This document shows, piece after piece, positions 58,098 to 64,000 of a stretch of DNA of 64,000 nucleotides (its first letter is position 1; each line of letters opens with the position of its first letter). The DNA is taken from the NCBI GenBank assembly GCA_038373865.1, contig JAXGGA010002317.1, forward strand, positions 1-64,000. The letters are read 5' to 3'. The stretch comes from Uloborus plumipes. Taxonomy: Eukaryota > Arthropoda > Arachnida > Araneae > Uloboridae. Both the position numbers and the translations under genes were made by a program. The notes beneath the pieces are model-generated. The model was given only the letters and a program-made list of their open reading frames with translations, made no database searches and had not been told where the DNA came from.

Positions 58098-58540
58098 ACT
58101 GTAAAAAATGAGTGTCGTTTTCGCAGTATAATACAGCTAATTTTACTGTAATATACTGTAAAAATTGCTAATTTTGCAGTAATAAACTGTCAAATCTCAT
58201 GACATCATCAAATTGCTCATTTTACAGTACTAAACTGTAGAATCACCAATTTTACAGTGATAAACTCCAAAATTCCTAATTGTGCAGTTTATTACCGTAC
58301 ATTTTGCAGTTTTAAACTGGAACCTCAGCTGCCAGTATTACACTGTTGTTTTTACAGTATAATACAGCTATTTTACGATAATTTTACGGTAATGAACAGC
58401 AATTTCTTTTACTTTACAGTAAAAAACTAAAATTACTAGTTTTGCAGTTTATTACTGTGCATTTTACAGTTTTAAATTGGAACCTCGTCTGCCAGAATTA
58501 TACTGTAAAAACAGCAGCTCATTTTTTGCAGTATACGAGA
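58098..58540. repeat. ACTGTAAA repeat, locus 3 (two diverged copies)
   Basis: The region begins CACTGTAAAAAATGAG and carries many ACTGTAA/TTACAGT words. TTTTAAACTGGAACCTC followed by CTGCCAGTATTACACTG recurs about 175 bases later as TTTTAAATTGGAACCTC and CTGCCAGAATTATACTG. It is non-coding and related to 32935-33119 and 56225-56410. Confidence 0.75.
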
Positions 58541-58544
58541 TTTC

Positions 58545-60715
58545 GAAATTTTTTCATTGTGTATTATTTTCCTACATAGTACTAATAGCATAAATAAAAG
58601 GGGAAAATGGGCAAAAGTGATTAGTAGGCATATGTTCCTGGGAAATAATAAGCCTCTTTATCATTAAGGATTATTACGACTCTTGGTGTATTAGTAATTC
58701 AAGTCACGTCTGCATTATGCATACACCGAAATTTACAGCTTCTCATAACAACGAAACGGCTATTGTTTATATTCCGGTTATAGTTCCAAAAAGTACTAAT
58801 ATCAATATCATTAGTTTAAAAAGTGTTACACTTCTCTCTAGGTTTTCTTTAAAAGCGTAATTATTGGTAGAAATCATAAGAAAATTTTCGCACTTTATTC
58901 CAGGCTTTTTTTTTGCGAAGCTCTAAAAAACAATGATTACGAGTGCTCTGTGTGGGTGTAATTGTGAAGACTAGTAACTGGAGCGTTAAACCCGAAGGAG
59001 CGTAAAAGCCTGAATTTCCCTAAGGATTATGAAAAAGACTTGCACGGCTATGTTAATAAAGCCCATACAAAGAATCATAGCCCGAATTTATCATTATAAA
59101 TAATTAAAAGCTTGAGATACCCAATATTTTCAATGTAAATGATTAAGAATGGAACAAACTCAATTTTTAAAAACCTCTATGAAAATACTTAACAAACTGA
59201 TGATAGGTACAATTTAATCATATTAGTAAGTATCTTGCCTCCTTATACTTTTTAATTATTTTTTTATCTTTTGACCATGTTAAAAAGTTCTACGCGTGCT
59301 TGCAATGTATCAATTGCAAGCGTCGAATTTGAAATTCGTTGAATTTCAAAAACAAATAAAATATTTTCTTGAATCATTTACAACCAGTAAATTTTACTTA
59401 TAATTACTACTAAAAATCAGATTTCCATAAACTTACTCCTTATTAAAGTTTTAAAAAGAATTTTCGTACAAAATACCTTTTCATTAAATTTTCCATATTC
59501 AATATTACGTTATTGCAAGAGAAGAAAACAATAAATATTTAATTGAACACCCCTTACTTCACAAATATAACTTTTCAAAAATTTGAAAGGAAGAAGCTTG
59601 AAAAGCTTTTGCAGCATGAAATTTAGGAGCGACTACTGAAATTTCTCTCAATTCTATAAAAAAATGCTCCTAAAGTAAAGAAAACGAGTTTTTAAATGAA
59701 GGAGAAGAAATAAAAGCATTTGTTCAACTTATTCATTGTTTTTTAATAAACAAAAATGGGATTTCAACCATAAAAAAGGAAAACTCTTTTTCAAGTTGAA
59801 ACTCTCGTATGCTAAACAATACCATTCATTTTGAGAAGAATAGAAAACGTGCAATGAATAAATAAACTGGATTTGAAGAAAAAGAGTAACAATGATAAAA
59901 GAAAAAATATTTGAATGAAAAAGAAAAAAAAATACTGTTCAAGTTTTTATCTAATTCAAGTACCATTAAATATCTTCATCATTATTTTAAAAAATCATTG
60001 CATATAAACGCATAATTTCTTTAAAAAAGAAGAATAGAGTAGTGTGGTGGTTTTTTTCTGATAATGATTCTGTTACTGAAATACATTGTGTGTGAGAGTT
60101 TTTTCTATAAAAGTTTAAATTCATCGTCTGCAATAATGGGTATTGTTATATTCCCTTTATATTTTCTAATCTTATGTTGAAACTACAGTAGTTAACTAAG
60201 GTAAAAAAACGTCTAAATTGCAAATTAATTTCACTGAATCTCAAAGTATTATTAGTGTTAGTTAATATACAGAACTTACAGAAAAATTAATATATTTTTT
60301 TAATGAAGTTTTAAATTTACTAGAATATCTGAATTTTTGAAACGATTCATGAATAATCAATTGCAAAAAAAATTTTAATGTATTATTTTTTCCCGGGCTC
60401 TTCAAGAAAATAAATTATGCAAATAGATTTTGTATTTTGCATTAAAAGATATGAATAAATGAAATTCAACTGTTTTTCAAATTTTTACCCTTAAAATTTT
60501 TTTTTTTCCACTTTTAAAATTTTACATTTTTCGATTCGATATTTGTTAAATGCAATTACAAGAAAATGTAAAAACAGTAATGTGAAAGCAATTTTTTGAA
60601 AAGTACAACTTAGTTATCTTTTGATCCAAACGCACTTAAAATACATTTTTTTAAACTACTGCAATATTAGGCAGCATTTATGCTGCAAATATACATACAA
60701 CAATAACAATTGCAA
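58545..60715. other. Intergenic stretch, no supported gene
   Basis: The sequence is AT-rich with no open frame of interest, no inverted ends and no tandem structure that I could identify. Confidence 0.4.
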
Positions 60716-60719
60716 CATT

Positions 60720-61070
60720 TTTTTAATTGTTTATCATGATTGTCTTTCATGCGATCATAAAAAAGGGCAGAGTTCTTGAGAATATTTTCCCTATAGTCAT
60801 TCACATTGCACAAATCTCTCAAGGGAAAATAATTTTTCAAAACATCTCTTTGTGTTATGTTTTTATGGTGGCACTCGTAACAACAATTAGCATGCTTGGC
60901 AATAAATATATATTGCAACTTATTTTTAATTGATTATCACGAACCTATTTCATATGATCATAAAAAGGGCAGAGCTCTTGAAAATACTGTCCTATAGTGA
61001 TTCACATTGCGTAAATCTCTCAGGAGAAAATTATTTTCCAAAATAATCTCTCTGCGTCCAGTATTTCGGA
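60720..61070 (+). repeat. Tandem duplication, ~203-bp period
   Basis: TTTTTAATTGTTTATCATGAT near 60721 recurs as TTTTTAATTGATTATCACGA near 60923. ATAAAAAGGGCAGAG, CCTATAGT, ATTCACATTGC and AAATCTCTCA recur in the same order in both units. The second unit is cut off after about 150 bases. Confidence 0.82.
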
Positions 61071-61390
61071 CGCTATTCATCAGAAACTCCCCAGGCTTCC
61101 GAATCAAAGTCGTGTTTCTGGCAATTTTCACCGCCTTTTCCCTTCTCTATTCTCCCCTTGTAAGATGAGACAGTTCTTGAATTACGTTTTATCCAAGTCT
61201 CAGCTCTCCCTTGCGGATTGTACCTTACGCCTGCGACTCTGTTCCGTCAAACTTGCTCTTATTTATTCCCCTTTTTTATTTTTTTATATTTAAGGAATAC
61301 AAATGCTCTTGATCAGAGTTTCTCTGCAAAGATCCCTTTTATATTTATCCGGTACTTTTTATGTCCTTAGATTTTTTTTTTTTTACTTTG

Positions 61391-62030
61391 CACATCGGTA
61401 AAAGTGCAGAATAATTTTAACCCTTGTGTCACATTTTGGAAGAAAAGGGCACGTTTGAATATCCTTTACTGTTTGATCTGTATCTTAGTCAATAAAAAAT
61501 ATTGATTTACCCACTAAGATTTATATTTTAGGCATAAATGTTAGCTAAATTAAAAATCAAGCAATTAAAAAATAGAAAAATAATAAAGAAAATGATGAAC
61601 GCTTCTGTAGCAGGAAAAAAAAGGTTCCAAGAAGCCCCATATTGGGAATCAAGACAGACAGACGTTGGAACACAACGAAATACGCAATCTTCCTTGATTT
61701 TTTTTTTTTTCACATTGGTAAAAGTAAAGAATAATTTCAACCCTTGTATCACATTTGGGAAGAACAAGGCAAGTTTAGATATCCTTTACTGTTTGATCTG
61801 TATCTTAGTCAATAAAACTATTGATTTACCCACTAAGATTCATATTTTAGGTATAAATGTTGGCTAAATTAAAAATCAAACAATTAAATAATTGAAAAAT
61901 AATAAAGAAAATGATGAGCGCTTCTGCAACAGGCGAAAAAAGATTCCAACAAGCCCCATGTTAGGATATGTTGGAACAGAACGTAGGCGAGACAGACAGA
62001 GGTTGGAATACGACGAAACAAGCAATCTTC
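61391..62030 (+). repeat. Tandem duplication, 320-bp period
   Basis: Unit 1 starts CACATCGGTAAAAGTGCAG at 61391 and unit 2 CACATTGGTAAAAGTAAAG at 61711. Both continue through TTTACTGTTTGATCTGTATC, TTGATTTACCCACTAAGAT, AATAATAAAGAAAATGATGA and a GACAGACAG segment. Similarity is high, with small indels. The open frames at 61528-61867 merely cross the duplication. Confidence 0.9.
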
Positions 62031-62473
62031 CTCAATATCCAACATAACTAAGGCAACATGAAAACGTTTCTTATGAAAAAAAGAACCTGATTTTCAAGGA
62101 ATGCAACAACATAACGTCAAATCAGGTAAATAGCATACTTCGGAAATGAATAAATATTTTAAGGAATACGAAAAATTTACTTACCCCTCCTAAAATTATA
62201 ACTACCTATTTGTCTGAAAAGATTAAAGACCAAAAGTCTTGAAACAACAAGGAAAATAGTCGTGCTTAAGACACACCAGATAAATGTTACCAGAAATATC
62301 TGCCTTTTTTAATATAACTAATAACTCGAATATTTTAACATGCCCGCTCTCCCCTACTTTTCAGAGAAGATATCGTCAGCACCATGCTAAAATAACGAAT
62401 GCGAAAAATTGCGTTTTTCAAGTTCGTTTTTCAAGCTCAAATTTTACAAATCTCTATCTCTTCTCTATCTCTA

Positions 62474-64000
62474 TCTCTACTAATAATAAAGCTGAAAGTT
62501 TGTCTCTCTGTCTTTCCTTCTGTCTTTCCTTCTGTCTGTCTGTCTGTCTGTCTGTCTGTTACGCGCGTAGCGCCAAAACCGTTCGGTCGATTTTCATGCC
62601 ACTTGGTACAAAATTAGTTTGTAGCATGTAGTTTTGCACCTCGAAGCGATTTTTCGAAAATTCCATTTCGTTCTTTTTCTATTCGAATTCTTAGCGGAAA
62701 TTCGATAAAATAGGGAAGAAATATTTTATACACATTTTCAAGTCTTATGTCATTCGAAAGCTTGAAATTTTCTGCACAAAATGACGTTTTTTCGAAGTTT
62801 CTACGATCATCAGGAGAGCTGTAACAATTGTTTTTAGAATCCCGAAATTCAAGGCTTACCTTCAGTAAAGCAAGCCAAACGATTCTAAAATGGCTTTGCT
62901 CGCGAATAAAATTTGTTTGAAAATAGAGATGAAATGAATTATTTTATCAACGGAAATCAACTTTTCATGTTGTTACCATGGTTACGTTTTTATTTCGTTC
63001 TTTTTCCCTTAATAATTTTAAAAATGTATTTGTTTTTGTAACAATCCAAACTCCAAGCCTTATTAAAATTAGTCAAATGAAATATTAAAAACCGTGATAA
63101 GATGGCACCTGTCAATCAAATGAGAAATCGAGTCCTTTCCTTAAAATACAGGATACCATTCTAAATTTATCGTCTGCAAAACATATTTTACTTCATTATT
63201 AATTTATTTCAATATAAATTGCAGCAAATGGCTTGAGTGAACGAATTTAGCTTTTAATTTATCGTTTGCTGGTTGATCTTTGTCGATGTTTATTGTTTTT
63301 ATTATCATTGTGAAGAATAATGCACGAAATTTCTATGACTAATACTTAAAATTTTTAGGATCAGTTGAGTTTAAAAGAAAAAATTGCTCCAAATATACTT
63401 TTGCAATGTGATTATTTATTGTTGGACTGTAATTTGCAGCAATAATTGCATTTAATAAATAATGAAAGACAATATTAAAAATTATTTTTTTGGCGACTTT
63501 TTTACAATTTGGCATTCAATTCTATTTCAGTATATTTACTTCTATCTTATTGCGATATTGCAACGTTCTTTCTAAAGTATGTCATTTCGGAAAATGTATT
63601 ATTTTGTTTTTGAAGTTAGGAAAGAAAACTTTCTTCTTCTTTTAAACTTTGGTAAGATTTCTGTTGGTTTCTGTGAGCAACAAAATTTTTCTTATTTTTT
63701 CTTTTGGCTTATTTTTGTGCACCTATCTTTGGGGTTGCATTCGAATGTCCCCAAGGGGGTGATTTACCCCTTTTATGGGGTAATCAGGGCTTTCAATGCA
63801 GACCAAAGTGATATGAATTGGCGCGACCACTTGGCGATATCTCGCCAAGCTTTTGGTCACCAAGTGTTTGACGCCAATTTGGCGACATATCGCCAAGTTG
63901 GCAATCAATTTAGCGAAAAAAAAATTTTTTTGGGTTCAATTTGGCGCTATTGGCGATATTTTGCGAAAAATCTACTGAATGATGTTAAAATCGGCGATAT
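62474..64000 (+). mobile_element. Non-autonomous Helitron, family 1 copy C (cut by window end)
   Basis: It starts TCTCTACTAATAATAAAG after an A, and is preceded by TCTCTATCTCTTCTC iterations of its own terminal motif (about 62454-62473). A (CTGT)n tract follows (about 62519-62560), then sequence matching copy A very closely through TTACGCGCGTAGCGCCAAAA and down to the TTGGCG palindrome cluster (about 63820-64000). The 3' hairpin and CTAG end lie beyond the window. No coding gene. Confidence 0.85.

Overview
The window is AT-rich animal DNA. It has spliced exons with GT/AG borders, tRNA-derived SINEs, Helitrons and many terminal-inverted-repeat (TIR) elements. The transposon mix and the single signalling gene suggest an arthropod, perhaps a chelicerate; that placement is inference. 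No bacterial, organellar or viral genes were seen.

Region 1 (about 1.5-16.1 kb, + strand) holds the only convincing host gene: the C-terminal part of a large tyrosine-phosphorylated docking adaptor, most likely an insulin receptor substrate (IRS/chico). Six exons (1471-1753, 2509-2859, 3928-4345, 7521-7595, 12534-14331, 15287-16077) join with matching phases into about 1,237 codons ending in a TGA. They carry YxxM motifs (PI3-kinase p85 type), YxN motifs (Grb2 type) and two C-terminal tyrosine motifs resembling those at the end of IRS proteins. Seven CxC motifs recur through this tail, which is not a standard IRS trait known to me. The PH and PTB exons must lie left of the window. About 3 kb of probable 3'UTR follows.

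Region 2 (16-64 kb) has no further gene I can support. It is a mosaic of mobile elements, many delimited by target-site duplications read directly. They include three copies of one Helitron family (7.9-9.7, 35.3-37.0 and 62.5 kb to the window end), and a second Helitron type (37.4-42.1 kb) split by a 2.9 kb hAT element with a perfect 8-bp duplication and a broken transposase. There are also a mariner-like remnant, a TA-flanked 2 kb element hosting two further repeats, and a piggyBac-type MITE at TTAA. The rest comprises a MITE family with 4-bp duplications, several foldback elements, four or five tRNA-derived SINE units, and tandem duplications with periods of 17, 144, about 170, 203 and 320 bp.

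The most noteworthy signals are the CxC repetition in the adaptor tail, the clustered TTGGCG/CGCCAA palindromes inside one Helitron family, Helitron 5' ends embedded in iterations of their own terminal motif, and the three-copy MITE family with 4-bp target duplications.
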